The position numbers were made by a program, and so were the translations under genes. A stretch of DNA of 24,188 nt from DATAYF01 sp036272735 (lineage in GTDB: Bacteria; Chloroflexota; Ktedonobacteria; Ktedonobacterales; Ktedonobacteraceae), in the NCBI GenBank assembly GCA_036272735.1, contig DATAYF010000729.1, positions 1 through 24,188 on the forward strand, written 5' to 3'. This document shows positions 1 to 7,174 of this stretch, in pieces; within the stretch, counting starts at the first letter, position 1; each line of letters opens with the position of its first letter. Under the pieces are notes generated by a model, which ran no database searches, had not been told where the DNA came from, and saw only the letters and a program-made list of their open reading frames with translations.

Positions 1-38
1 AGGATTGTTAATGGTTTGCGCAAACCATTAACAATCCT
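1..38. terminator. Perfect 38-bp palindrome, probable terminator
   Basis: The first 38 bases are a perfect inverted repeat (two 19-base halves, centre TTTGCGCAAA). It lies 28 bases beyond the stop codon of the minus-strand disulfide reductase gene. On the plus strand it is followed by CCTTTATG, a short T run, and it could extend past the window start. The position fits a transcription terminator, perhaps bidirectional between convergent genes. A protein-binding palindrome is the alternative. The palindrome itself is certain; its role is inferred. Confidence 0.6.
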
Positions 39-66
39 TTATGTATCTGTGAAACGTGGTTATTAT

Positions 67-1461
67 TTATTGCTCGAACATCGTGAACAGGTTGTTGAGC
101 GCTTCGGCTAATGTTGGATGGGCAAAGTCACCTTCCTGCAATGCGGTGTAAGGCAGTTTTCCCATCATCGCCACTTGTATAATTGCCATAATCTCGCCGC
201 CTTCCAGGCCTAGAATGGCGCAGCCCAGGATTTGCTGCGTATCGGCATCGACGATGGCCTTCATGAAGCCGCGCGTCTCGTCGGTTTCCAGGGCGCGTGC
301 CACGTAACTCATGGGCATTTTTGCCACGCGGATGTTGCGTCCCTGCTTTCTGGCCTCGCTTTCGCTCATGCCGACGCGTCCAAGCTGGGGATCGATGAAG
401 ACGGTATAGGGAACAACGCGGCCCTGAATGCTGGCGTTGCCATGATCAAGCAGATTGGTGCGTAAGATGCGAAAATCATCGTAGGAGATGTGGGTGAAGG
501 CCGGACCACCCTTCACATCACCCAGCGCGTAGATGCCTGGTACGTTCGTTTCCAGTTGCCCATTGACCTGGATGTAGCCACGTTTGTCGAGGTGTATGCC
601 AGCGGCTTCAGGGGCGAGCCGATCGGTGTTGGGTGTGCGCCCTGCTGCTGCTAGCAGATGCGAGCCGGTAAGCTGCTGTTCACCTTGAGGCGTACGCACA
701 GTCAATCGAATGCGCCCATCGCTGCTTTGCTCCACCTGTTGTGGGGTGGTTTCGGTCAGGACCGTGACCCCGTCCTCGCGCAAAATTTTCGCCACCTCGT
801 CGCATATATCTTCATCTTCGCGTGTAAGCAGGCGTGGACCGCGCTGAATGATCGTGACCTGGCTACCAAAGCGACGAAACATCTGTCCGAACTCTAAGCC
901 GACGTAACCACCACCGATGATTAACAGGTGCTCAGGAACCGTGTCCAGTTCCATTACTGTGGTTGAGTTGAGCACGGATACGCTCTCGATGCCCTTGATA
1001 ACGGGCTGCTCTGGCCGATCGCCAGTGTTGATAAAAATAGTTTGAGCCGTGATCTGTTGCGTCTCGCCGTTATTGAGATGAACTTCGAGCGTTTTTGGTG
1101 CGGTAAAATGGGCCTCGCCCATTAACAGATCCAGCCCTTGCGTCGCTTTAATACGGCTCTCGCTGCCGCTGCGAAAGCTCTCAACGATGTCGCGTTTGCG
1201 TTTGCGCACGACCTGCATATCGACCGAAATGGGGCCGGTGTGTACGCCATAGTCAGCGCTGCGCTGTGCCAGGTACGCGACGCGTGCGCTAGCGACCATC
1301 GTTTTTGTGGGGGTGCAGCCCTCGTTGATACAGGTACCGCCGATGTGTTCGCGCTCAACCAGCGCCGTTTTCCGGCCTGCCTGTGCTAATGCGGTCGCGA
1401 GCGGTCCACCTCCCTGACCAGAACCGATAACAATTGCATCATAATTTGTCACTTGTGGCAT
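67..1461 (-). CDS. FAD-dependent pyridine nucleotide-disulfide oxidoreductase, mercuric-reductase-like
   Basis: Class I flavoprotein disulfide reductase of 464 aa. The N-terminal FAD-binding Rossmann motif (IGSGQGGGPLA, about residues 12-22) is followed by the redox-active disulfide GGTCINEGCTPTK (Cys44 and Cys49). A second Rossmann motif (IIGGGYVGLEFG) for NAD(P)H lies mid-protein, and the C-terminal dimerisation region has the HPTLAEAL motif with the active-site-type His. It lacks the N-terminal heavy-metal-binding domain and the C-terminal Cys pair of true MerA, so mercury reduction cannot be claimed. It belongs to the broad MerA/Lpd-like group of unknown substrate. Start: the ATG at 1461 is preceded by AGGAGA at a good distance; an upstream in-frame start at 1515 would add 18 untypical residues. 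It appears monocistronic, with the palindrome at 1-38 as likely terminator. The family is sure, the substrate is not. Confidence 0.9.
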   Translation of the reverse strand: MPQVTNYDAIVIGSGQGGGPLATALAQAGRKTALVEREHIGGTCINEGCTPTKTMVASARVAYLAQRSADYGVHTGPISVDMQVVRKRKRDIVESFRSGSESRIKATQGLDLLMGEAHFTAPKTLEVHLNNGETQQITAQTIFINTGDRPEQPVIKGIESVSVLNSTTVMELDTVPEHLLIIGGGYVGLEFGQMFRRFGSQVTIIQRGPRLLTREDEDICDEVAKILREDGVTVLTETTPQQVEQSSDGRIRLTVRTPQGEQQLTGSHLLAAAGRTPNTDRLAPEAAGIHLDKRGYIQVNGQLETNVPGIYALGDVKGGPAFTHISYDDFRILRTNLLDHGNASIQGRVVPYTVFIDPQLGRVGMSESEARKQGRNIRVAKMPMSYVARALETDETRGFMKAIVDADTQQILGCAILGLEGGEIMAIIQVAMMGKLPYTALQEGDFAHPTLAEALNNLFTMFEQ

Positions 1462-1595
1462 CCCAAGGTTCTCCTTCTGTTCCTGTGTGAAAGTAAAAAA
1501 ACCCTTTACGAGCAAAAAATAGGCACATCTTACTAGTAACGTCTAAAGGACATACGTCGAATAGGGTGCTAATGGTGACACTATATCACGTGGAC

Positions 1596-1625
1596 CGTTG
1601 CAGAAAGCCGGGGCTTCCTGCAACG
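1596..1625. repeat. Strong 14-bp stem-loop upstream of an operon promoter
   Basis: A 14-bp inverted repeat (arms 1596-1609 and 1612-1625, one A/C mismatch, centre CCGGGG) lies six bases before the -35 box of the promoter at 1632. It is GC-rich and would fold stably as RNA or as a cruciform. Neither strand has a T run next to it, so a classical intrinsic terminator is unlikely. It could insulate the two divergent units or be an operator. Confidence 0.6.
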
Positions 1626-1631
1626 CCTTGA

Positions 1632-1660
1632 TTGACAAAGCGTCATATTTTCTCTACAAT
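1632..1660 (+). promoter_or_regulatory. Sigma-70-type promoter for the methyltransfer operon
   Basis: TTGACA (1632-1637) and TACAAT (1655-1660) are separated by exactly 17 bases: a perfect -35 and a -10 with one mismatch. Transcription should begin near 1667, giving an approximately 400-base leader before the first clear gene at 2075. It is by far the best promoter match noticed in the window and suggests strong, housekeeping-sigma-driven expression. Confidence 0.85.
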
Positions 1661-1737
1661 AGATAATAACGTCTGTTACTCACGCAAAGAAGCAACGTAA
1701 GGATGCCAGAAACATCATTCACTACTCAGGAGTACAT

Positions 1738-1887
1738 ATGCAGACAATACGAAACATCATGGCTCTGCTTGTACCCAGTGTTGCGCGCTCAGACGGTAAC
1801 AGTGGAGCAAGCGCTTTACGTCGTTTGAATTCGCGTCCCCTCTTTTGCTCTTCCACGCATGCTCCAGGGCAAAATCCTCACTGCTAA
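1738..1887 (+). CDS. Possible 49-aa leader ORF
   Basis: A short ORF with a well placed AGGAG five bases before its ATG, about 70 bases downstream of the predicted transcription start at 1667. The product starts MQTIRNIMALLVPSVARSDG, is serine/arginine-rich and ends with Cys. I recognise no family. A competing ORF of 42 codons starts at 1703 in another frame. It could be a regulatory leader peptide for the operon, a small protein, or chance. Only the ribosome binding site and the promoter context support it. Confidence 0.3.
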   Translation: MQTIRNIMALLVPSVARSDGNSGASALRRLNSRPLFCSSTHAPGQNPHC

Positions 1888-2010
1888 CGCATCCACCCAT
1901 TTACCACCGCCAAACCCATTGATGTAACTTTTTTCATTGTCCACATGCTTAACACGCTGGAAATTTTTTCTACGCGTGTCTTTAGAGCATTTCTCTCTCG
2001 CATCTCTTTG

Positions 2011-2050
2011 TAGAAAGTGTAGTTCATATACATTTGCATATGAACTTCTA
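2011..2050 (+). promoter_or_regulatory. Stem-loop in the leader just before the first operon gene
   Basis: A perfect 9-bp inverted repeat (AGTTCATAT at 2021-2029, ATATGAACT at 2038-2046) has an 8-base loop. Outer bases TAGAA (2011-2015) and TTCTA (2046-2050) could lengthen it with a bulge. It ends 11 bases before the ribosome binding region of the gene at 2075, so it could affect translation or bind a regulator. I do not recognise it as a known riboswitch class. Confidence 0.5.
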
Positions 2051-2074
2051 TACATTCCATCAAGGATAATATCG

Positions 2075-2707
2075 ATGGATAAGCATTACGCAACCTCAAA
2101 AAGGCAAGCGCTAGAGTCCTGTACAGGTGAAAGCAGCAAAAAAGGCAATACAGATCGTGCAGTGTTTCGCTATATGACGCAAAAAGTCCATGTCATGATG
2201 TACGCATTTGATACGCTTGTCAGCATGTCACAACCTTCGGTGTCCTATCTGGAAGAGCGCCGTGGTCGCACCCATCGTATAGCCATTTACAACGCTCTGG
2301 CATTGATGCAGAGTCAGGACCTTTCGTTTGTTGGTTTCGTCAGCAAAAAACGCAAGCTGATCGATCCACTGATGGAAAACGAGCTTTGGAAAGTTGATAA
2401 ACTGCTGCTGACGGAACTCCCCAATATTCCGGGCCTGCTTGGCTACTGTTCGCTGGAACTACGTTCTGGCTGCTGGTACAACCTGGTATTACTTAGCCAT
2501 CTCGATGCAAAAGCACACTTTAAGGAGTTGGGAACACATAGCTACGCGGCGTACCAGCTAGCACCAGCCTACTACGAATGGATACGGCTGCACAGCGGGA
2601 CGTTGCCTGGTGGGCTGGCTGGCAATACGTTTGTGTTACACAGTACAAAGTATTACACCTTTGTGGGCGTTGGGCAAGGAATAAGCATGCAAGAAAGGAT
2701 CTATTGA
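2075..2707 (+). CDS. Unknown 210-aa protein, first gene of the methyltransfer operon
   Basis: I do not recognise a named family with confidence. The basic, Ser-rich N-terminus (residues 1-30) has no signal peptide or membrane helix. Residues 75-190 contain alternating hydrophobic strands and aromatic-rich helices, including GCWYNLVLLS (132-141) and SPAYYEW-like and RLHSGTLPGG segments (163-180). The WYNLVLLS...A..H layout resembles dimeric alpha/beta-barrel (antibiotic-monooxygenase-like) proteins, but that is a guess. Start: the ATG at 2075 has AAGGAT upstream; an in-frame TTG at 1937 would add 46 residues that look non-coding. It is followed after 29 bases by the flavoenzyme gene, which implies cotranscription and a role in the same pathway. 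Confidence 0.75.
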   Translation: MDKHYATSKRQALESCTGESSKKGNTDRAVFRYMTQKVHVMMYAFDTLVSMSQPSVSYLEERRGRTHRIAIYNALALMQSQDLSFVGFVSKKRKLIDPLMENELWKVDKLLLTELPNIPGLLGYCSLELRSGCWYNLVLLSHLDAKAHFKELGTHSYAAYQLAPAYYEWIRLHSGTLPGGLAGNTFVLHSTKYYTFVGVGQGISMQERIY

Positions 2708-2736
2708 TCCAAGCAAATGAAAGGGAACGAGTAACG

Positions 2737-3903
2737 ATGCACGAGGATATACAGGACGTGGTCATTATTGGCGGAGGTATTATGGGACTCAGCACCGCCT
2801 ATGCTGCCTCTCACTTCACGTCCAGGGTCACGATTTTAGAGAAGTCAACGATAGGTATAGAAAATAAACAGGCGGCTTCCTTCAGCTATACACGCTCGAT
2901 CAGGAATGATTACCTTGACCCCTTCTATGCCAGGCTGGCCTACGAAGCGCGCCGCTTATGGCTGTTGCTTCAGAAGCGGGCAGCCGAACCCTTCTTGATC
3001 GAGTGTGGTTGCTTGAATATTGCCAGCGCAAATGTGACGCCCGACCTTGCCAATACGTATGCCGTACAAAGTTATCAAACGCTGGTGGACCTACATTTGC
3101 GGACGGAGGCGCTATCGCAGGCGGAACTTCAGCAGCGTTTCCCACAATTTGCCGCCGACCTGGGGCGCATGGACTGTGAGGCGGGCTTTCTCTATGTGCC
3201 TGAGATCACGCGTACGCTGCTTACCGCCTTGCGTGAAAAGCAGGTGAGCGTCGAGGAACACGTCGATATCACGCGTGTGCAGCAACGCGATGGGCTGGTG
3301 TATATCACGACCAGTGGCGGCGAATTTGTAGCGAAGAAGCTGGTTATTGTGGCGGGCTTGGGCACGAACGAGGTGTTGAAACGGCTTGAGGGCTGCAAGA
3401 TTCAGTTTTCACTGCTACCGGATCGTCCCAGCCAGTGTAAATATTTCATCCCAACGCCAGATAAAAAGGCGCAGTTTACAGCAGATGTGCTGCCAGTATT
3501 CGCGTATCTCGACGTCGGCATTTACGGCCACCCCCTCTACGAGGGTAAGACGCCGGGCGTGAAGATTGGTTTTTACAATCCACCCGATGCAGAGGTCGTT
3601 TCTACCAATATTCGCGATGTGCACAGCTTTGTCGATGAGTGTATGCCTGCTCTGCGGGATGCACAGGCCGTTGACGTGCAGGATGTGGACCAGTGTTTTT
3701 ATGACCTGGTGGCGGATGATAATTTCATTCTCGGCAATGTGCCCGAATTTGCTGATGTGTATGTGGGCGTGGGTTGGCGTGGCACCGGTTACAAGTATGC
3801 ACCGTGGGTTGGTCAGACGCTCATGCAATTAGCGTTGCAGGGCGGGACCGTCTACGATATTGCGCGTTTTGCACCTCAGCGCTTTATATCGTCACAAGTA
3901 TAG
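2737..3903 (+). CDS. FAD-dependent oxidoreductase, sarcosine oxidase (MTOX) family
   Basis: Flavoenzyme of 388 aa, the usual length of monomeric sarcosine oxidase-like proteins. The N-terminal dinucleotide motif VVIIGGGIMGLSTAYAA (residues 8-24) binds the FAD ADP part. The C-terminal GWRGTGYKYAPWVGQ (346-360) corresponds to the family's GxGxKxxP flavin-contact motif. Cys320, in QCFYDLVADDNFILG, sits where monomeric sarcosine oxidase carries the Cys that bonds covalently to FAD, so covalent flavin is plausible. Expected chemistry is oxidation of a secondary or tertiary amine (sarcosine, N-methyl amino acid or similar) to an imine, with H2O2 formed. No signal peptide; cytoplasmic. The ATG at 2737 is chosen because the Rossmann motif starts right after it; the frame runs open further upstream through the previous gene. 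Its partner 31 bases downstream is a homocysteine methyltransferase, which supports a link to methylated amines. Confidence 0.88.
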   Translation: MHEDIQDVVIIGGGIMGLSTAYAASHFTSRVTILEKSTIGIENKQAASFSYTRSIRNDYLDPFYARLAYEARRLWLLLQKRAAEPFLIECGCLNIASANVTPDLANTYAVQSYQTLVDLHLRTEALSQAELQQRFPQFAADLGRMDCEAGFLYVPEITRTLLTALREKQVSVEEHVDITRVQQRDGLVYITTSGGEFVAKKLVIVAGLGTNEVLKRLEGCKIQFSLLPDRPSQCKYFIPTPDKKAQFTADVLPVFAYLDVGIYGHPLYEGKTPGVKIGFYNPPDAEVVSTNIRDVHSFVDECMPALRDAQAVDVQDVDQCFYDLVADDNFILGNVPEFADVYVGVGWRGTGYKYAPWVGQTLMQLALQGGTVYDIARFAPQRFISSQV

Positions 3904-3934
3904 CGTGCAGATAATGCAAGGAGGAATGAATAGT

Positions 3935-4972
3935 ATGCGTACAATAACGCGGCGGGGAATTCTTGAACGACTGGCGGAGGGTATTGTGGTGGGAGGAGAA
4001 GGCTATGTTTTTGAGCTTGAACGCCGAGGGTATATCAAAGCGGGTCCATATGTGCCGGAGGTGGTGCTGGACTTCCCCGAAGCGCTCAAGCAACTGCACC
4101 GTGAATACTTGCGGGCTGGCTGTGAAGTGATGGTGGCCTTAACCTACTATGCGCACCGCGAGAAACTGAAGGATGTAGGGCGGGAGAACGATCTTGAACG
4201 CATGAATCGCCAGGCGGTGCGACTTGCCAATGAGGTGGCGCGTGAAGGCGATGCGTTGGTGGCGGGCAATATTTGCAATACCTGGTCGTATGATCTGCAA
4301 AACATCCAGGCGAGCAGTAGAATTGTGCGAGCGATGTACGAAGAGCAACTGACATGGGCGGTGGAAGAAGGCATCGATTTTGTGATTTCCGAGACCAACG
4401 ATTATCTGGGGGAAGCGCTGATTGGGCTTGAGGTGATCAAGCAACTCGGTCTCCCGGCGATGGTCACGTTAGCCACGGTGCAGCCTGAGCGAACGCGGGA
4501 TGGGTACGATTACGTCGAGGCGTGTAAGGTCCTTGCCGATCATGGCGCAGATATTGTGGGGTTGAACTGCGACCGTGGTCCGGCAACGATGTTGCCTCTG
4601 ATCGAGAAAGTACGGGCAGCGGTTCCTTGCTGTGTGGCGGCGCAGCCAGTGCCCTATAAGACCAACGAGCAGTTTCCGACGTTCGAGTCATTGCCGTTAG
4701 ACAAGGGGGAACGTGCTTTTCCGTTGGCGCTTGAGCCATTTTTGTGCAATCGTTTTGAAATGGCGAACTTCGCGCAGCGTGCCCAGGCGCTTGGCGTCAA
4801 CTATATCGGTGTCTGCTGTGGTGGTGCTCCGCATTATGTGCGTGCCATAGCAGAGGCCCTGGGTAAAACAGTGCCTGCCAGCAAGTATTCGCCAGCTATG
4901 GAAGTACATCCCATGCTGGGAGCGCACGTAGAGAGCAAGGATGCAGTCTTTCTTGGCGATTGGAAAAGCTAG
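3935..4972 (+). CDS. Homocysteine S-methyltransferase family protein, betaine-homocysteine methyltransferase-like
   Basis: A 345-aa TIM-barrel zinc methyltransferase of the Pfam S-methyl_trans family. It shows the three zinc-thiolate ligands: Cys212 in VGLNCDRGP, and Cys294/Cys295 in IGVCCGGAPHYVRAIAEAL. The 82-residue spacing from the first to the second Cys equals that of mammalian BHMT (217, 299, 300, from memory), and GEGYVFELERRGY near residue 21 matches the BHMT N-terminal region. The expected reaction moves a methyl group from a betaine- or sulfonium-type donor to homocysteine, making methionine; the donor is not shown by sequence. A strong AAGGAGG (3918-3924) lies 10 bases before the ATG at 3935; an ATG at 3926 is too close to it. 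Last gene of the operon. If the donor is glycine betaine, the product dimethylglycine could feed the upstream flavoenzyme. Confidence 0.9.
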   Translation: MRTITRRGILERLAEGIVVGGEGYVFELERRGYIKAGPYVPEVVLDFPEALKQLHREYLRAGCEVMVALTYYAHREKLKDVGRENDLERMNRQAVRLANEVAREGDALVAGNICNTWSYDLQNIQASSRIVRAMYEEQLTWAVEEGIDFVISETNDYLGEALIGLEVIKQLGLPAMVTLATVQPERTRDGYDYVEACKVLADHGADIVGLNCDRGPATMLPLIEKVRAAVPCCVAAQPVPYKTNEQFPTFESLPLDKGERAFPLALEPFLCNRFEMANFAQRAQALGVNYIGVCCGGAPHYVRAIAEALGKTVPASKYSPAMEVHPMLGAHVESKDAVFLGDWKS

Positions 4973-5008
4973 GATGGATGAGCAAGGCGAGGGTTAGAGA
5001 GAAATATC

Positions 5009-5350
5009 TCAATGTGTTGTCAGGTTAGCAATATCCCTGGTGCTACCTTCGTCTAGCCGCCAGAGCAAGTAGCGTGCCAGAAAACTCTGGTGAGTGGGAA
5101 TGTCCAGGTGCTCTGCCCAATCAGGCAATTCAAGTGGCGTCATGCCGACGTAGAGATGTTGCCGGTACTGGTAGACACCTGCCACTCCCGCTTCTGTCAG
5201 GAAGCGGGCCAGGGCGCTCATGCCGCTCTTTCTATAGGAGCGGAACAGCCGGTCGGGATTGGTTGCCAGCCATTCTTGAAAACGCTGTGGCGTCTTGAGT
5301 AGTGTATGCGCGTTGGTTTGTGCTTCCTGCGGGTCGAATAAATTTCTCAT
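5009..5350 (-). CDS. Small hypothetical protein (113 aa)
   Basis: The ATG at 5350 is preceded by a GGAGAGAGA purine tract, and the protein (MRNLFDPQEAQTNAHTLL...) has normal soluble composition. Features visible are a helical N-terminal half with repeated Arg/Lys (RLFRSYRKSGMSALARFLTEAG), a central YQYRQHLYVG strand pair and a C-terminal helix with ARYLLWRLDEG. No signal peptide, membrane segment or recognised catalytic motif. It is convergent with the methyltransferase operon (36-bp gap). A longer ORF from 5422 is open but would start inside the repeat at 5396. Function unknown. Confidence 0.65.
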   Translation of the reverse strand: MRNLFDPQEAQTNAHTLLKTPQRFQEWLATNPDRLFRSYRKSGMSALARFLTEAGVAGVYQYRQHLYVGMTPLELPDWAEHLDIPTHQSFLARYLLWRLDEGSTRDIANLTTH

Positions 5351-5395
5351 TGCTCGTCTCTCTCCTCCCAGGTAAGTCGTGCCTGTTCTTCTATT

Positions 5396-5434
5396 GTACC
5401 GCCTTTCTTTTTGGCTGGTCAACCTGGGTTGATT
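5396..5434. repeat. Dispersed direct repeat, copy 1
   Basis: A 39-base segment starting GTACCGCCTTTC and ending GGTTGATT, nearly identical to 6961-6998 (two substitutions and one single-base gap). It contains the near-palindrome GTCAACCTGGGTTGAT. Copy 1 lies about 46 bases upstream of the start of the minus-strand small gene (5350). With copy 2 it brackets the HAD remnant and the phosphoesterase gene. Confidence 0.8.
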
Positions 5435-5585
5435 TGGGTACTGATGTGAGGGTCGATTTCTTCTTTAGGTTATCATTCTAGAGGCGTAAGCTAATCAAAT
5501 TGCATTGAGTATAGATGTTATGTTATGCTGGATATGACGGATAACCGCAATTTATAAGTTCTTATGAGAAGCCAAAGGGCTCTGT

Positions 5586-6048
5586 ATGGCAATTCGTGCC
5601 GTTATTTTTGATATAGGCGGCGTGCTCATCGATGTTGACTGGGACACATATAGGAAATGTGAACAGGCGGGCGTCGCAGCTAGTGATATTTTCAGGTCCT
5701 ATGAGCAGCTTAATATCGAGCTTGCTCAATTTGTGGGCAGCCTACATCCACGATATAAGGTTGCAACAATTTGCAATGGTGGATCATGCGAGGCTCTCAA
5801 TCGTAAATTCAGGCTGAGTGAGTTGGTAGATCTCATGCTCTTCGATGGTGAAGAAGGGATTTCCAAGCCAGATGCGCGCATCTATCAGCGTGCGTTAACC
5901 CGGCTAGGTGTGCAGCCACACGAGGCTATATTTGTTGATGATAAGCAGTGTAACGTTGAAGCTGCCCAATGCCCTGGGGATGTGTGCTGTTTGCTTCAAA
6001 AACACAGAGCAGGCTATTGCTGAGATACAAGCTTTGCTTGTTGGTTGA
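5586..6048 (+). pseudogene. HAD-family hydrolase remnant, frameshifted and internally shortened
   Basis: The N-terminus MAIRAVIFDIGGVLIDVDW is a clear HAD motif I of the YihX-like group. FDGEEGISKPD and EAIFVDDKQCNVEAAQ give motifs III and IV. Two defects are visible. First, only about 35 residues lie between motif I and the motif II region (KVATICNGGSCEALN), so most of the helical cap is missing. Second, an extra T at about 5970 shifts the frame: the literal ORF stops at 6023, whereas skipping that base restores ALGM and then TEQAIAEIQALLVG with a stop at 6046-6048, the expected HAD C-terminus. The intact gene would probably have been a cytoplasmic phosphatase/phosphohydrolase of about 200 aa. 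Nothing is known of its substrate. Confidence 0.82.
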
Positions 6049-6096
6049 TGCTGGATACTGTTCCCTGCTGTTATACCTTCGCAGAAAGGATGCCGA

Positions 6097-6834
6097 ATGC
6101 GTATCGCACTGCTTGCAGATATTCATGGGAATCTCGTAGCGCTAGAGACCGTGTTGCATGAGGTAGCGATGGAGTCTGTTGATCGTATCATCTGCCTGGG
6201 AGATGTAGCAGCTCTTGGACCGCAACCGCACGAGGCCATTGATCGCGTGCGCCAACTGCAATGTCCGGTGATCCTTGGAAATACGGATGCCTGGCTGTTG
6301 TCGCCGTCAGGAGCGAAAACATCGGACTCTGAAACGCTTCGCACTATCACTTCATGGTGTGCGGAGCAACTGATACCAGAAGATCGAAGCTATCTCCAAA
6401 CGTTCTCACCTCTGCTTGAATTTCCTCTAGACGAAGGAAGAACTGTATTATGGTATCATGGTTCCCCTCGTTCATTCGATGATGTCATTGCTGCGACCAC
6501 TCCTGATGTTGTCGTGGAGCAGATGCTCGCTGGCTTTGCTGCGACAGTGATGGTTGGGGGACATACACATATTCAGATGATCCGTCGCTATAAAGATGCT
6601 TATCTCGTCAATGTTGGCAGCGTTGGATTGCCTGGAGTCAATGCTGGCAGTCCAGCGTTACCTGACAATCATCACGTCCACTGGGCAGAGTATGCTCTAC
6701 TCAGCATCGAAGCCGGTCGCCTGAGTATCGATTTACGTCGAACCCCACTTGACATGACGACTGTCCTGAACACTGGAACATGCTCTGGGATGCCTCATAT
6801 TGAGTGGTGGATGCAAAAATGGGAGCACAATTGA
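6097..6834 (+). CDS. Metallophosphoesterase, YfcE/MJ0936-like
   Basis: Calcineurin-like phosphoesterase of 245 aa with all family metal-binding blocks in order: ADIHGN (Asp8, His10), LGDVAALGPQP (Asp36), LGNTD (Asn62), WYHGSP (His121), GGHTH (His156, His158) and the structural VNVGSVGLPG near 171-180. Such proteins bind two metal ions, often Mn or Fe, and hydrolyse phosphodiesters or phosphomonoesters; the natural substrate is not readable from sequence. The GPxP variant after the second motif is typical of the small bacterial subgroup. Cytoplasmic, no signal peptide. AGAAAGGA lies six bases before the ATG. It follows the broken HAD gene by 48 bases and may share its transcript. Confidence 0.9.
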   Translation: MRIALLADIHGNLVALETVLHEVAMESVDRIICLGDVAALGPQPHEAIDRVRQLQCPVILGNTDAWLLSPSGAKTSDSETLRTITSWCAEQLIPEDRSYLQTFSPLLEFPLDEGRTVLWYHGSPRSFDDVIAATTPDVVVEQMLAGFAATVMVGGHTHIQMIRRYKDAYLVNVGSVGLPGVNAGSPALPDNHHVHWAEYALLSIEAGRLSIDLRRTPLDMTTVLNTGTCSGMPHIEWWMQKWEHN

Positions 6835-7174
6835 GCATATTAGATTAGCACATTCATAGCACATTGTAGTAGATTCAGGATGCGTCTTCTATACCCCGCA
6901 TATGCTCTTTAAAATCTGTCTAAGCTGTTCCTGCATAGATGTTTGCTCCCTGGTTCTGTCGTACCGCCTTTCTTTTGGCTGGTCAACATGGATTGATTGG
7001 TGTAACTATCTATAAGAGGCGGATATATGCTTTAATAAACCAACACGTATCTGCGCTTACTGCATCCCTCGCTTTCTTGAACATGCTGCCAACGCGTTAT
7101 CACTTGGCATTCAGCCGTTGATTCATTTACAATGAAAATGCATATTGCAGAATAAGGGGAGCGCTTTTATTTTT
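6835..7174. other. Intergenic region containing repeat copy 2
   Basis: 340 bases between the phosphoesterase and methyltransferase genes. The only structure I can support is the repeat at 6961-6998. A 60-codon open frame at 6939-7121 has no ribosome binding site and no recognisable sequence, so I treat it as non-coding. The end of the region is AT-rich and should hold the promoter of the methyltransferase gene, but no hexamer pair is convincing. Confidence 0.5.
6961..6998. repeat. Dispersed direct repeat, copy 2
   Basis: 38 bases, same orientation as the copy at 5396-5434, with 36 of 38 aligned positions identical and one base missing in the T run. The flanks are not similar beyond a few bases. 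It lies about 180 bases upstream of the methyltransferase gene. Only the two-copy repetition is certain; it may be an operator, a remnant of a small mobile repeat, or a trace of a duplication. Confidence 0.8.

Noticed and set aside
67..1461. Annotation as true mercuric reductase (merA)
   Set aside because: It lacks the N-terminal metal-binding domain and the C-terminal Cys pair, and there are no other mer genes nearby.
1816..2099. Overlapping minus-strand ORFs of 71-79 codons in the operon leader
   Set aside because: No ribosome binding site and no family similarity; they lie antisense to a leader with a strong plus-strand promoter.
5396..6998. A complete insertion sequence between the two direct repeats
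   Set aside because: No transposase and no terminal inverted repeats were found, and the repeats are far longer than target-site duplications.
6939..7121. 60-codon plus-strand ORF in the gap before the methyltransferase
   Set aside because: No ribosome binding site; it covers the dispersed repeat and its sequence resembles no protein.
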